In this document: positions 47,521-59,120 of the stretch, one piece after another
Numbering within the stretch: the first letter of the stretch is position 1
Layout: every line of letters begins with the position of its first letter
Source of the DNA: Paraspadella gotoi
Lineage: Eukaryota > Chaetognatha
Length of the DNA: 64,000 nt
Direction of reading: 5' to 3'
NCBI GenBank assembly: GCA_051294375.1
Contig: JBJCIZ010000744.1
Location: 1,807,252-1,871,251, forward strand
Notes under the pieces: model-generated
The model's database searches: none
Seen by the model: only the letters and a program-made list of their open reading frames with translations
Told to the model about the DNA's origin: nothing
Position numbers and translations under genes: made by a program

Positions 47521-47792
47521 ATCCCCTTCCAACAAATCTCCCAATATGGAAGGCAAAGTCGAAGTAATCCTTCTGTTGTTGACGACGACAACCAGAGATG
47601 ATGGAAGAATCGTCTCGCTCTCTCTCCTCTCACTTCGTCTCGCTCTCAGTCTGAGTCTCCGTCTTGCGATTTGAAGAAAAAGAAGAAAACAAAAAAAAAA
47701 GAAAAACAAGCAATTGTAATTGCTTGCCTTCGTAGTCTAATTGTTTTTTTTTTGAAGATGATTGGTTAAGATTTTTTTGGGTCGAATTTTAA

Positions 47793-48051
47793 ATCACATG
47801 ATATGACATGACATGACATGACCGAAAAACTTTCTTAGCCCTTTTATTCCTTATTGTTTTAGGAATTCTTGAAGGCGGCGCTAGCAGTCCCTTAGATTTG
47901 AGGTTTTGTCTGTCTTAACAAATGAGCAACTAACTATAGGCATATTATATTCACTTTGTGGGACAGACCGTCGGATAGACATACCGACCGACAGACCGAC
48001 CGACAAACCGACAGACGGACCGAGTTGCTCCGTGAGTACTCGCGACGAAAC
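47793..48051 (-). mobile_element. R2 MITE-like element, copy d
   Basis: Reverse-complement copy with the ATGACATGACATG block, GGAATTCTTGAAGGCGGCGCTAGCAGTC, the GACCGACAGACC array and CCGTGAGTACTCGCGACGAAAC at the end. The GCGGCGCAAC terminus is missing on the low-coordinate side. Confidence 0.7.
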
Positions 48052-48689
48052 TAAAAAGTTGGTTTTAATTTCCGAAAGAATCTCATTTCTGTTCCTTGCC
48101 TCCAACATTTAACTCTAATCCCTAACCTTAAACCCTCATCTTTTTTAAAATAAATAAATATTTATTTAATGCTGAATTTAACTGAAAAGGGGGACCTTGG
48201 GAAAATATTGCCAAAAAAAAAGATGAGAATTTTTGGTCGAGAAGTGAGGATGTATCACGTGAGGGCGTTTCACATTGAACACGGTGTTTCGGAAACGTGT
48301 GATGCTGAGCTTGGATCCAAACAAGTGGCGTCACTTCGCCTGCAAGTTTGTTCTCACGGGTGTCCTCAGAATAGGATTAAACCCAGAATCAAGTCTTCAT
48401 GAGGACATGATTTTACTCGATAAGCGACTGGGTCACGAAAACGAGAAAATCTCTTGGGCGGGGAGAACCTGGGCATCGTTCACTACAAATCTCACGTTTC
48501 CTTCATTCACGACGCGTCTCCGAACGAGAGTTCCGCAAAGATTTCACTGGCTAATCTCACTCCTCTAATCCCTAATCCGATTATTAGCTTCGTCCGTGAT
48601 CCGCGCCTCACAAAATCCAAACGATGGCGGACGGACTTCAACAGGCGACCGAATGACTAATAGACAGTGTCTATACGTCCAGGAGACGA

Positions 48690-48722
48690 TGACGACGACT
48701 AAGATGATGATGATGATGATGA

Positions 48723-48764
<42 letters not shown>

Positions 48765-49435
48765 AATATCTTTTTTCTTTTGATCTGCGAACTCATGGGG
48801 TCAGTCGGCGTCTCGGAAGAGAAGCGGAATTGATGGCCTTTTGTTTCTTCAATTGGGAGGGAAGGAAGGAAGGAAGGAAGGAAGGAGGGATGGAAGAGAG
48901 AAGGGACAATGGGAGGAATGAAGGAAGAAGGGAAGGAAGGAAGGAAGGAAGGAGGAAGGAAGGAAGAAGGTAAGGAAGGGAGAAAGGAAGGAAGAAAGAA
49001 GTAGGAGGAAAAGGAAGGAGGGATGAAGAAGGAAGGACAAGGAGGAAGGAGAAGGAGGGAAGCGAATGAAAGAAGGAGGAAGGAGCAGAGAAGAGGAAGG
49101 AAAAAGGAGGAAGGATGGAAGGAAGAGGATGGAGAGGGAAGGGACAATGGAGAAGGAGGAGAGAGAAAGAAGGGAAGGAAGAAAAGAAGAAGGAAGGAAG
49201 CAGAAAAGGAAGCAGGGAAGGAAGGAAGAAAAAGGGAAGGAGGAAGGAAAAAGAAGGAAGGAGGAGAAGGAAGAGGGAAAGGGGGACATAGGAGTGAGAA
49301 GGAAGGAAAGACGAAGAGGAAGAGGGAATGGAAAAGAATGAAGGAGGAAGGAAGGAAGGAGGGAAGGAAGGAAAGAATGAAGGAAGGAAGGAAGGAAGGA
49401 AGTTGGGAAAGAAGGAGGGAATATAAGAATGAATG
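48690..49435 (+). repeat. (GAC)n then (GGAA)n purine array
   Basis: (GAT)n/(GAC)n at 48702-48762, a short unique piece, then about 570 bp of GGAA/GGAG units (48858-49420). All long ORFs across it, on both strands, are repeat artefacts. Confidence 0.95.
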
Positions 49436-49579
49436 AATGGTCATACGAATGAATGAAGGTAAAGAATGAATGAAATAATAGATAAAAGTGAATAAAAAAA
49501 ACTATGACTGTCAGACTGACTGTTTCCGAGCGAGTTTGTGTCATCTGAAAATTCAAAATCAGACAGGCACATCCAATGG

Positions 49580-49648
<69 letters not shown>
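49580..49648 (+). repeat. (TGTC)n-(TC)n microsatellite
   Basis: Four TGTC units lead into an uninterrupted (TC)n run. Confidence 0.95.
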
Positions 49649-49651
<3 letters not shown>

Positions 49652-50144
49652 ATCTCGGAATTACGCCCTGGCATGATTCTCAATCGTAAAATCCTTTTCG
49701 CGATCATAAAAAGTATTTTCTTTTATTTCTTTCTTTTATTTCTTTCTTTTTTTTGCGGTCGAAAAATTATCGATTATTTTTTGCAAGGTTTTTTCGTTTT
49801 GTTTTGAGGGAAAAAAATTTAGAGATTGGTTCAGTTTAAACAGTAAACTTACCAAAAAGAAAGTATTATTCTGTCTCTTTTTGAAAGCAGATAGAGAGCC
49901 CATTTCCTCTGATTTCAGATCGTGAAAAAAAAACCTTTTGAAATTAGCTTAGTAAAGACTTTCATTCTTTGGTAATACTTTTTTTAAAAACTGAAAACGA
50001 GCGAAAAAAAAAGAAAAAAAAGGAAAAATGGGGAAAAAATGGAGAAATGAATAAAAAATGGGGAAAAATAAAGTGAGATCTTCGATTATCAATTTTAACT
50101 CTTCTTTCACGATTTCCGATCTCACTGCAGAATTCTTCACTCTC

Positions 50145-50270
50145 TTTCTTACCTTAGTGTTCTTAGTCACTAGCATTCTTTCTCTAATCATCTTTCTTAC
50201 CTTAGTGTTCTTAGTCACTAGCATTATTTATCTAATCATCTTTCTTACTTTAGTGTTCTTAGTCATTACT
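50145..50270 (+). repeat. 48-bp tandem repeat, 2.6 copies
   Basis: TTTCTTACCTTAGTGTTCTT begins each unit, at 50145, 50193 and 50241. Because 48 is divisible by 3 the frame is kept, giving a repeated hydrophobic 16-residue read-out. I see no promoter or homology that would make it a gene. Confidence 0.9.
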
Positions 50271-50479
50271 TTTTAACACCTTTTAAGTCTTCTCTTTTAA
50301 TTTCTTTTTATAAATTTCTTATTTTTTCTCTTACTCTTTTCTTTCCCTGCAGCCCTGCAGCTCTGCAGCTCTGCAGCACTGAAGCACTGCTGTAAAGCCT
50401 TCATGTGCTTTTAGACTGACCCCATGCTCCCTCAATTTATCTCTCTCTCTCTNNNNNNNNNNCTCTCTCTCTCTCTCCA

Positions 50480-50512
50480 ACCGGAAGTGATCGCCGATCG
50501 CAGCGCCATTTT
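50480..50512 (+). promoter_or_regulatory. ETS + YY1-like promoter module
   Basis: ACCGGAAGTGA (50480-50490, an ETS/GABP site) and GCGCCATTTT (50503-50512, a YY1-type site, antisense) lie within 33 bp of locally CpG-rich sequence. This pairing is typical of TATA-less housekeeping promoters. If active, it would be an internal promoter inside intron 3 of mbl. No good coding exon follows on either strand. Confidence 0.35.
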
Positions 50513-51715
50513 CTCACGCTTCGCCTTTTCTCCGTCGAAGAATCGATGAAGCAGAAGAAACCAAAAAAAAAGCTGATTTTATGAGGGAAAAAAGCAAAAA
50601 AAAAAAAGCAAAAAAAAAACGACTGCCCCCGTTGCTTTTTTTTTCTTGTTTAAAAAGGAAATTTAATGTAGTTCAACTAAACCGGAGAAAAATCTCTCTC
50701 TCTCTCCCTTCCTCCCAGTTGTTTTCATTCCCTATTTTTTTACAAATATCTACCCTTTCTTTCCCATTCCTTTCTCCCTCCCTCCTCCTCCTCCTCCTCC
50801 TCCTCCCCCTCCCGCCAAATAGGATTGAATTTCCGCCCGTGCCTCCAGTGCCTCCTGGATATTGAGTTGAATCCTGAAGGTGCAAAAAGCTTTTTTTTTT
50901 TCCTCCGCGAGTTTTTTTTCGTCTCACGTGATCATTTTTTCTTTTTCTTTTTTTTTTGTAGTCGGCTGACCCTCTTTTTTTGAATCACGTGACCAGGAAC
51001 TAAGGTTGAGCATCCGTTTCTTTGTTTCTTTGTTTAATATTTTTTTGGTTTATATTTTAAATCAAGAGTGGACGAATGGACGTTTAAAAAAAGTATCTTT
51101 AAAGTTTAAGGGAAGTCGCGTTGTGTCGTTTCATGACGCCTCGTAGTACCTCGGGATTTTTCTTCCAAGTTCTTTAAATTATACTTTTCAAAATGACTAA
51201 TGCCTTCAATAGATATTTACCTACACTCTCTCATCTTTTACTTATAATAATTAGAAACAAAAGCCTTTTGCGCGTTCCGAGGCTTATTTCGCCCAAATGC
51301 AATTATACGCAGTCAAAATTTGACATATTCAGAAAAGCTGCTAAATGTAAATGAGATTATCCAATAAATTATTGAAAATATCGCGCGCAGCTTGAGTTGG
51401 TTGACCTCTCGCCCAAAGGATATCCAAAGGGTTATAAACGTCTCTCTCTCTCTCTTTCTCTCTCACTCTCTCTCTCTCATTCATTCTCTCTCTCTCTCTC
51501 TCGTCTCAATTTCGAGAGATTCGTCAAATCCCCAGGGTTTCCCTTTGGCGCCCCCCCTCGCCCCCCATGTGGGACGGAAGAGAGAAAGGGGTGATTGGGG
51601 AAAATTATGACCCAATTTATATCTCAGGTCTCTGGCCCTTTCACCCTGACCCCTTCCCCATCACAATGATTTCCAATATTTTGAGGTTGAGACTTGATAG
51701 AATATTGTTATTATT

Positions 51716-51720
51716 ATTGA

Positions 51721-51817
<97 letters not shown>
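51716..51817 (+). repeat. (ATT)33 microsatellite
   Basis: An uninterrupted ATT array of about 100 bp. Confidence 0.97.
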
Positions 51818-52029
51818 CAGCATTTTTCTCAAGGTAATTTGACATCAAAGTAAATATATCGTCTTAGTCTTAGCACGATAATCATTTTTCAAATACTAAG
51901 ATTGTTTATTCTTTTACTTATTGGTTTCATTAAGTTTCCAGATTCGTCGATCGAATGGCAAAGCTCGTGATTTTTAATTACTATACTAAGACAGGGAAAC
52001 AATCCTCCCGATCGGCTGATGTCTTTTGT

Positions 52030-52041
52030 TTTTTAAAATTT

Positions 52042-52075
<34 letters not shown>

Positions 52076-52715
52076 NNNNNNNNNNNNNNNNNNNNNNNNN
52101 NNNNNNNNNNNNNNNNNNNNNNNNNNNNNNNNNNNNNNNNNNNNNNNNNNNNNNNNNNNNNNNNNNNNNNNNNNNNNNNNNNNNNNNNNNNNNNNNNNNN
52201 NNNNNNNNNNNNNNNNNNNNNNNNNNNNNNNNNNNNNNNNNNNNNNNNNNNNNNNNNNNNNNNNNNNNNNNNNNNNNNNTTCTTTTTGCTTTTTTTTTCT
52301 GCTTTTATCTTTACTCTTTCTCCTCCATTTCTCTTTGGCCCGCGAAATTTTTCTCAAATATCAACGTACTCTGAATTCTGTCTTTTTTTCCTCATCGTCA
52401 TCGTCATCGTCTGTTTTATAACGCTCCCTTTTCTAAACACGAAACATAAATTTTGAGATTTTTTAAAAAATTTGATTCGTCATAAGAAGAGAAGGAAGAG
52501 AGANNNNNNNNNNNNNNNNNNNNNNNNNNNNNNNNNNNNNNNNNNNNNNNNNNNNNNNNNNNNNNNNNNNNNNNNNNNNNNNNNNNNNAGAGAGAGAGAG
52601 AGAGAATCATTTTTCAATTTAGATTCAGTGAGAAATGTTACAAATGGTCTTAAGAAAAAGACGGTAAAAATATCGTTTGAAGAAAGAGAGAGATAGAGAG
52701 AGAGAAAGAGAGAGA
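52030..52715 (+). repeat. (GA)n tracts with two gaps
   Basis: (GA)n leads into the 204-N gap, and GA-rich ends flank the 85-N gap. A third (GA)n is at 52683-52717. The 140 bp of readable sequence between them holds no gene. Confidence 0.85.
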
Positions 52716-53288
52716 GAATTTCTAACCGTGATTGTTTAATGAAATTTAGTTTTATTACTATTTTTGATACTTAATGAAGATCGCATAGAATATTTTAATC
52801 TCAGTCGGCGCTATCGTCTTAATTAATTTCCTCTTAAAATTGTATTCTTGTTTCTAATTGTAATGTTGTTTAACAATGTTTCAATGAAATATTTGTGATG
52901 TTGTTGAACAATGTTTGCAACATTTTGATACATTTACTTTTAAAACACAACATATTATCGAATGTCTCGGTATTTTCCAATCCCACGATATCTTTACTTC
53001 CTAAAGTCAAAACGAATAACTTACGCCATGAATCAGTCGCTTCCCGATTTTATGGTAAAAAAATCTTAAAAAAAAAACAACCACAAACAAAAATTAATAG
53101 GCGAATATATATACATATAACCGAAGGTTATTAATTATTTATTTATTAGTTAAATATTAATTATTGAAGTCTGAACGTTTAAAAGTCTGTTATTATTAAA
53201 AATTTCTTTTGTGAAGATGAAAGTCATTTTTTATTTTCTTTTTTTTTCCAACCAATTTTTTATTCTTTCTTTTTTAAAAAAAATGTTA

Positions 53289-53611
53289 GTTCCGCCGCGA
53301 TTACTCGTGGATCAACTCTATAAGTCACTTTTCGGTCGGTCTGTCGGTCCGTCGGTATGTCTGTCTGTCGGTCTGTCCCTCCTACTTTAAGAATGCATAT
53401 TATTTCCCTATAGTTATGTTTTGTTAAGACAAAAAAAACCTCAAATCTAAGGGGCTGCAAGCGCCGCCTTCAGGAAATCCTAAAACTAAAATAGAATAAA
53501 AGACGGAATTTTGATGCAGTGCATGTCATAAGAAGGTTATAATAGTCATGTTATGTCACGTCATGTCATGTCTCGAGAAATACACCTGATAAGGCAGTCA
53601 CTGCGGCGCAA
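53289..53611 (+). mobile_element. R2 MITE-like element, copy e
   Basis: From GTTCCGCCGCGATTACTCG to CTGCGGCGCAAC. The order is the same as copy a, including the GGTC/TGTC array, the CTTCAGGAAATCCTAAAACTA block and the CATGTCATG block. Confidence 0.75.
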
Positions 53612-54145
53612 CACATTTGAATTACCGTTCTTGTTTCTTCTTTTAAAACAAATCGGGTTTATTCTTTGTGCCCCTCAATTTCAATCAATTTTACTGTTCA
53701 ATTATTTTTCTCCATTTCGGGATTTAATTTATATTCATAAGTCAGTATTTTTGCTATTACTTCTNNNNNNNNNNNNNNNNNNNNNNNNNNNNNNNNNNNN
53801 NNNNNNNNNNNNNNNNNNNNNNNNNNNNNNNNNNNNNNNNNNNNNNNNNNNNNNNNNNNNNNNNNNNNNNNNNNNNNNNNNNNNNNNNNNNNNNNNNNNN
53901 NNNNNNNNNNNNNNNNNNNNNNNNNNNNNNNNNNNNNNNNNNNNNNNNNNNNNNNNNNNNNNNNNNNNNNNNNNNNNNNNNNNNNNNNNNNNNNNNNNNN
54001 NNNNNNNNNNNNNNNNNNNNNNNNNNNNNNNNAAAAAGGATTTTTTTTCTTGTCATCTCGAGCTTTCCCTCTCTCTCTCTCGTTCACGCCTTGCTTTTTG
54101 AGATTTGAAGAGAGAGAGAGAAAGAGAGAGAGAGNNNNNNNNNNN

Positions 54146-54181
<36 letters not shown>

Positions 54182-55089
54182 AACAAAGTTTTCGGTTTCG
54201 GTTTTTCGATTTCGATTTCAGAGTCAAGATGCGTCGAGGCCCAAATTTATTTTTTTTTCTTCTTTTCTTATAATTTTTTTTAACTTTAAACTTTTATTAC
54301 TTTTTTTTGTTTGAAAAGTGAAAACAAATTATTTCTCTTCTTTTTTCGACGTCATACATGTTATTTTCTAACCAAGAGAAATACAAAACCCGGGAATATA
54401 AAATGGGTATTATCATTTTAACCAAATAAACTAAATATTTCTACAGATAATTCAAAATATCATATAATCTCGTTGATGTTTTAAATCTCATTTCTTTAAA
54501 ACTCATTCTAAAACTTTATTATTACATCAAATCAAAATTTATTTCCACTTCTCAATTTTAGCTGAAAAGTGAAAACATAATTTTTTTCCCTCTTTTTTCA
54601 TGCATAAAACAGTTAGACTTTAAAAAAAATAGTTATTTTTAAAACGGCGTTAATTAATTTACGACAGAAAGTGTATGCCGAGTTGTTCGTAAAAGTTCGT
54701 CGCGACATGAGGCAAAAAAAGGGTTTTTTTTTTAATAATACAAATAATTTTTTAAAAGTTTTTTGTTATTTTTTTTTCGTCTGGAAAAAAGTTGTTTTCC
54801 GTATGAACCCAGTTCAAACCCTCTAATCCCCGGATGTAATAGGAATAAAGGGTGTGGAAAAAAAGTAAGGTACTTCATCACGCCCACCGCCACAATAACT
54901 TTCTATTCCCCCCACCCTTCCCTTAATCGCCCAATGCCTTTCCACCATCTCGATAAAACCACCTCGNNNNNNNNNNTCGGCTATCATCATTTAGCCTCTG
55001 CCTAAAGGGCAACACAAACCAACACCCAGTCTAAGTCTGGGCAGATTCTTCATTTCGTCTTTATCGATTATCGTACGATTCTTTTCCAG

Positions 55090-55340
55090 CCAATCAGCTA
55101 CTTTCTATTCCTTATTTCTTGTCATTTATTTAATCTTCTTTTTTACCAACCAATCAATTGATTTCCATTGGTCTTCTCTAACTAATCACAGGCTACTATT
55201 CTTCCTTTGAAACCAATCATCGCATCTCATTCGTCTTTTCCAGCCAATCTCCGCCTCTCATTCGTCTTTTCCAGCCAATCACCGCCTCTCATTCGACTTT
55301 CCAGCCAATCACCGCCCCTCATTCGTCTTTTCAGGCCAAT
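55090..55340 (+). promoter_or_regulatory. Eight-unit 31-bp array with phased CCAAT boxes
   Basis: Units of CCAGCCAATCACCGCCTCTC plus ATTCGTCTTTT repeat with 30-31 bp spacing. CCAAT begins at 55090, 55150, 55213, 55244, 55275, 55305 and 55336, and a degenerate CTAAT falls on the same grid at 55182. CCAATCA is close to the NF-Y consensus, and 31 bp is about three helical turns, so the boxes face one side of the DNA. Confidence 0.6.
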
Positions 55341-55552
55341 CGCGAGCTGTCGTAAATCCGATCGCATTAATTAACAATTTAAATGTTATCTTACAGAACA
55401 ATTAGAATGATTGAATCTTTCGTTCATCGTCGACGACATGAACGGTCATCATTTTATAGTCACTAATGTCATTAGTGATGAAGAAATACTTCAAAAACGA
55501 TTGGTCATTTATCACAAAAATTTGCTAATAGAAAAAAAAATCATTCATTCAT

Positions 55553-56010
55553 CTTTTTCGCCATTGATTAAAGTCATAATTGAGAAATTCTCATTAAATA
55601 CTATTAAATATGCTATACTATTAAATGTTTGAACGGATTTTGACGTTAAAATAAATATATGATAACGTTTAAAATAAAATCCATTTAATCATTCTATAAT
55701 GTTTTACTTTATAGCTTATTATTTTATTTTTGTTATATTCATATGTTTTTCTAGATTTAAAATTTATGTATAAATATGTAATTTGTGATGATTAAAGTAA
55801 ATATGATTAAATTAAGATTAAAGTAAATATGATTAAATTAAGATTAAAGTAAATATGATTGAATTAAGATTAAAGTAAATATGATTAAATTAAGATTAAA
55901 GTAAAAATGATTAAATTAAGATTAAAGTAAATATGATTAAATTAAAATTAAAGTAAATATGATTAAATTAAGATTAAAATAAATATGATTAAATTAAGTA
56001 GTTATCCGAA
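55553..56010 (+). repeat. Block X with 26-bp tandem array
   Basis: AT-rich sequence followed by about eight units of ATGATTAAATTAAGATTAAAGTAAAT (55785-55998). The whole block recurs, with indels, at 63658-64000. Confidence 0.85.
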
Positions 56011-56117
56011 ATAAAACTCAATGAAAGAAGCTACTGTTGGCACATTTCAAATTCTCTTTTTATTTCCATCTCTATCTCTTTCTCTCTTTCTCTCCCTCGC
56101 TTTATTTCCTTTTTTTA

Positions 56118-56346
56118 TCTTTCTTCTCTATTTTTAACTCTCTCATTGTCTTTCTTCTCTATTTTTAACTCTCTCATTGTCTTTCTTCTCTATTTTTAAC
56201 TCTCTTATTGTCTTTCTTCTCTATTTTTAACTCTCCCCTTGTCTTTCTTCTCTATTTTTAACTCTCTCATTGTCTTTCTTCTCTATTTTTAACTCTCTCA
56301 TTGTCTTTCTTCTCTATTTTTAACTCTCTCATTGTCTTTCTTCTCT
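56118..56346 (+). repeat. 31-bp pyrimidine tandem array
   Basis: Seven units of TCTATTTTTAACTCTCTCAT plus TGTCTTTCTTC, nearly identical. The antisense strand is purine-rich. Confidence 0.95.
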
Positions 56347-56469
56347 CCCCTCGCTTCCAGAGTCATTCGAAGGGATCGTTATTACGTTGGGTTGAACAAG
56401 AGAGATATCAATTCTATCACTTTTATCACAGCGTGAAGTTCACACGTTCGGGGAAGGATAGGGGGGAGG

Positions 56470-56581
56470 GAGAGAGAGAGAGAGAGAGAGCGAAAGAGAG
56501 AGAGAGAGAGGCCCTCCCTAGGGCCGGACCTTGACGTCAGTCGGGGTTATATGACTCAGAAAAAAAGGTCGGCAAGGCAGA

Positions 56582-56668
<87 letters not shown>

Positions 56669-56770
56669 TCCTTGATGAGTCCAACCCGGCTCCCTGACCG
56701 AAGAGGCCTGGAAGGTTTGGAATCCTGAAAAAAAAGAAATAAAGACAGAGAGAGAGAGAGAAAAAAAAAA
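56470..56770. repeat. (GA)n, unique linker, (TC)n inverted pair
   Basis: (GA)n at 56470-56510 and (TC)n at 56590-56667 face each other across 80 bp that includes GGGCCGGACCTTGACGTCAG. RNA from here would fold into a long hairpin. Confidence 0.8.
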
Positions 56771-57277
56771 CTAAAGGTTCTCAACTGTTTTTCTAACTTT
56801 CAACGAAACTTACCTTTTGAAAGTTGAGTGACTTTCCGACCCCTAATCAACTCACTTACTTTACTTAACGAAGTGACTCCTTTTAAAGTGGGAATAGATA
56901 GTATTGTATAAAAATACATACATTGCATATGTGTACGTTGCAAGCATTGAAAACTTTCTCCCCACAAAAAAAATTTATATTGTCCCAGTCTTTGGACGGG
57001 CCAAGTTGGGTTAAGATAATAACATAGATTGCGGCCACTCTTTTCGGAAGACAACAATAATATTAATTTTAAATTAAAATAAGTTACACCCACAAAAATC
57101 GTAAATATTTTAAAATTTTAATATGTAAACACTATTTATATTGAAACAATTTGTTTGAGAGAAGAAAATTTGTAGGGGATTTTTTTTTTTCTGAAATAAA
57201 AGAGACAATTTGACAATTAAGACAATAAGAAGATTAAACGATTAAACGATGAGTATTGAGCAAGAAAAATTGCACTA

Positions 57278-57604
57278 ATGGCACTAAAAATAGTGGAACA
57301 AGTAATTTTGAAATTTTCATGTGAGGACCCAGCAAGTTTTAAATCAAGTCGAGTTCGTCAACTTCCCACAGAACCTTATTATCCTTCGTATTACAAATAT
57401 CCAGACTCAAAATTACAAATAAATAATTACATTTACAATAAACTAAAAGTCACGTTTCTAATTCCAACCTTTCTTAATTTTTTTTTCATGTCTCCATCGC
57501 CATCTATCGTCGACGTCAACCATTTCCGCCATCTTGGTTCACCGATTTCCAATATCATCGAAAATGATATATCATTAAATTATCATTATATGATATATGA
57601 TTAA
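57278..57604 (+). CDS. Unassigned 108-codon ORF, doubtful
   Basis: An ORF from ATG 57278 to TAA 57604 that is not made of simple repeats. The first half (MALKIVEQVILKFSC, then SSRVRQLPTEPYYPSYYK) looks like possible protein. The second half is low-complexity Ile/Asn-rich and matches local base composition. I recognise no domain, signal peptide or splice context. It lies in intron 3 of mbl in the sense direction. It could be a chance ORF or a repeat remnant. Confidence 0.15.
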   Translation: MALKIVEQVILKFSCEDPASFKSSRVRQLPTEPYYPSYYKYPDSKLQINNYIYNKLKVTFLIPTFLNFFFMSPSPSIVDVNHFRHLGSPISNIIENDISLNYHYMIYD

Positions 57605-57879
57605 ATCTACGACCGCTTGGATCGTTCCTCGGTAACTTCGATTACTTCATCCCTTACCTTCCTTACCTTCCCTTCCCTTAACTTACCCTTTCGTCTCCCC
57701 TGACGTCAAATAACTTCTTCTCCCTCCACGTCAACGGGATTTCCGCCCACGCCTCTCAACGCGCCGCTGTCGTAAATTATCCGCTCACGATCGCTTTACT
57801 CTCTCTCTCTCTCTCTCTCTNNNNNNNNNNNNNNNNNNNNNNNNNCTCGGCTCTCTCTCCTCCTCTCTCTTCTCTCGTC

Positions 57880-57933
<54 letters not shown>

Positions 57934-58021
57934 TCCTCCCTTCGTGACAATAATCCCGATTCTCTCCATCGATTACGTCGTTTCATCCAACAACCACGAC
58001 AACACGACGACGGACAACACA

Positions 58022-58320
58022 AAACAACAACAACAATAACAACAAACAACAAAAACACAACAAGCAACAACAAACATCTTCCTCCCTCCGGCACAACGGC
58101 GTCGTCGATTAGGTGAGCGAACTTTTTTTTTTCTTTCAAAACTTTCGATCGATTTTTTTTTTCGTTTCGCGACTACCCGTTGCCATGGCAACCGTCGAGA
58201 ATGACGACGAGATTCAGCGTAAACAAACCGAGGTTTTTTTTCTTTCTTTCGGCGTTGTATTCTTTTTAATATTGATAGCGAAGAGACGCGAAGAGAGAGA
58301 GAGGAGAGAGAGAGAAGAAG

Positions 58321-58360
<40 letters not shown>

Positions 58361-58660
58361 AGAGAACCGAGAGAGACAGAGAGACAGTTTCCGCGACCCC
58401 CGATTTGTTCCAGTTTCCTCCGACGGACCCGGATGTGGGAAGGACCCCGATGTGGGAAAGCAGGGTTAACAGCCAACATCCGCCGCCGCCGCCGCACATG
58501 GTCTCGTGGCGGCGGAGGACAGCAGACGGACCCGCGGCAAGCGAGCCGCGCTGTCGGGAGGACGCTCTCTCTCGACGACATTGGCGCCAGACATTCGCTG
58601 GCGTTGGAGGAACAATTTTTGGTCAGCGTGATGGACGCCTCCTCTCTCTCTCTCTTCTCT

Positions 58661-58707
<47 letters not shown>

Positions 58708-58998
58708 AATTTTCGGCGATCGGTGGCGGAACGTCAAGCGGCAGACGTCACTTTGACGTCAGGAGCGCTCGATGTGATTCAGATTCTGTCCCCATATTGA
58801 AAATAAAGGGAAGACAAGAAGATGACGGATGACGAAAGATGACGGACGACGACGGACGAACGGACGACGATGATGGCACGATATGCGATTGGGACGTTAT
58901 TTTTAAATATGTTTCTTCATTTAAAGTTAATAATTGATAACAGTTGCTATTCGGTATAAAATAGGATATATGAGAAAGTAATATTTATAAATAAGAGA
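58022..58998 (+). repeat. Block Y (first copy) with X-box
   Basis: A (CAA)n stretch, ACGGCGTCGTCGATTAGGTGAGCG, a perfect 14-bp palindrome GTTGCCATGGCAAC (58179-58192), (GA)n, CpG-rich sequence (58385-58625), (TC)n and AT-rich sequence. It recurs at 62909-63632, where 58560-58880 is replaced by a 10-N gap. The ATG inside the palindrome (58185) opens an ORF reading MATVENDDEIQRKQTE and then repeat-coded residues. The second copy is frameshifted after ten codons. Confidence 0.75.
58179..58192. promoter_or_regulatory. Perfect RFX X-box GTTGCCATGGCAAC
   Basis: Two inverted GTTGCC half-sites with no spacer, the optimal binding site for RFX factors, which drive ciliary genes in animals. The same bases form a strong translation start context (GCCATGG), so either reading is possible. 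Present again at 63064-63077. Confidence 0.45.
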
Positions 58999-59028
58999 GA
59001 GAGAGAGAGGAAGAGAGAGAGAGATGAC

Positions 59029-59059
<31 letters not shown>

Positions 59060-59120
59060 GAGAAGAGAGAAGAGAGAGAGAGAGGAGAGCAGAGAGAGAG
59101 AGAGAGAGGAGAAGAGACGC

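Noticed and set aside
48169-48568. Overlapping 77- and 97-codon ORFs in non-repetitive sequence
   Set aside because: They overlap in different frames, and neither shows a domain or plausible splice sites.
48671-49556. ORFs of 235-257 codons on the minus strand
   Set aside because: Read-out of the (GGAA)n purine array. No conserved residues.
54763-55005. 80-codon ORF near a 10-N gap
   Set aside because: Interrupted by N, no motif, and the neighbouring sequence is repeat-rich.
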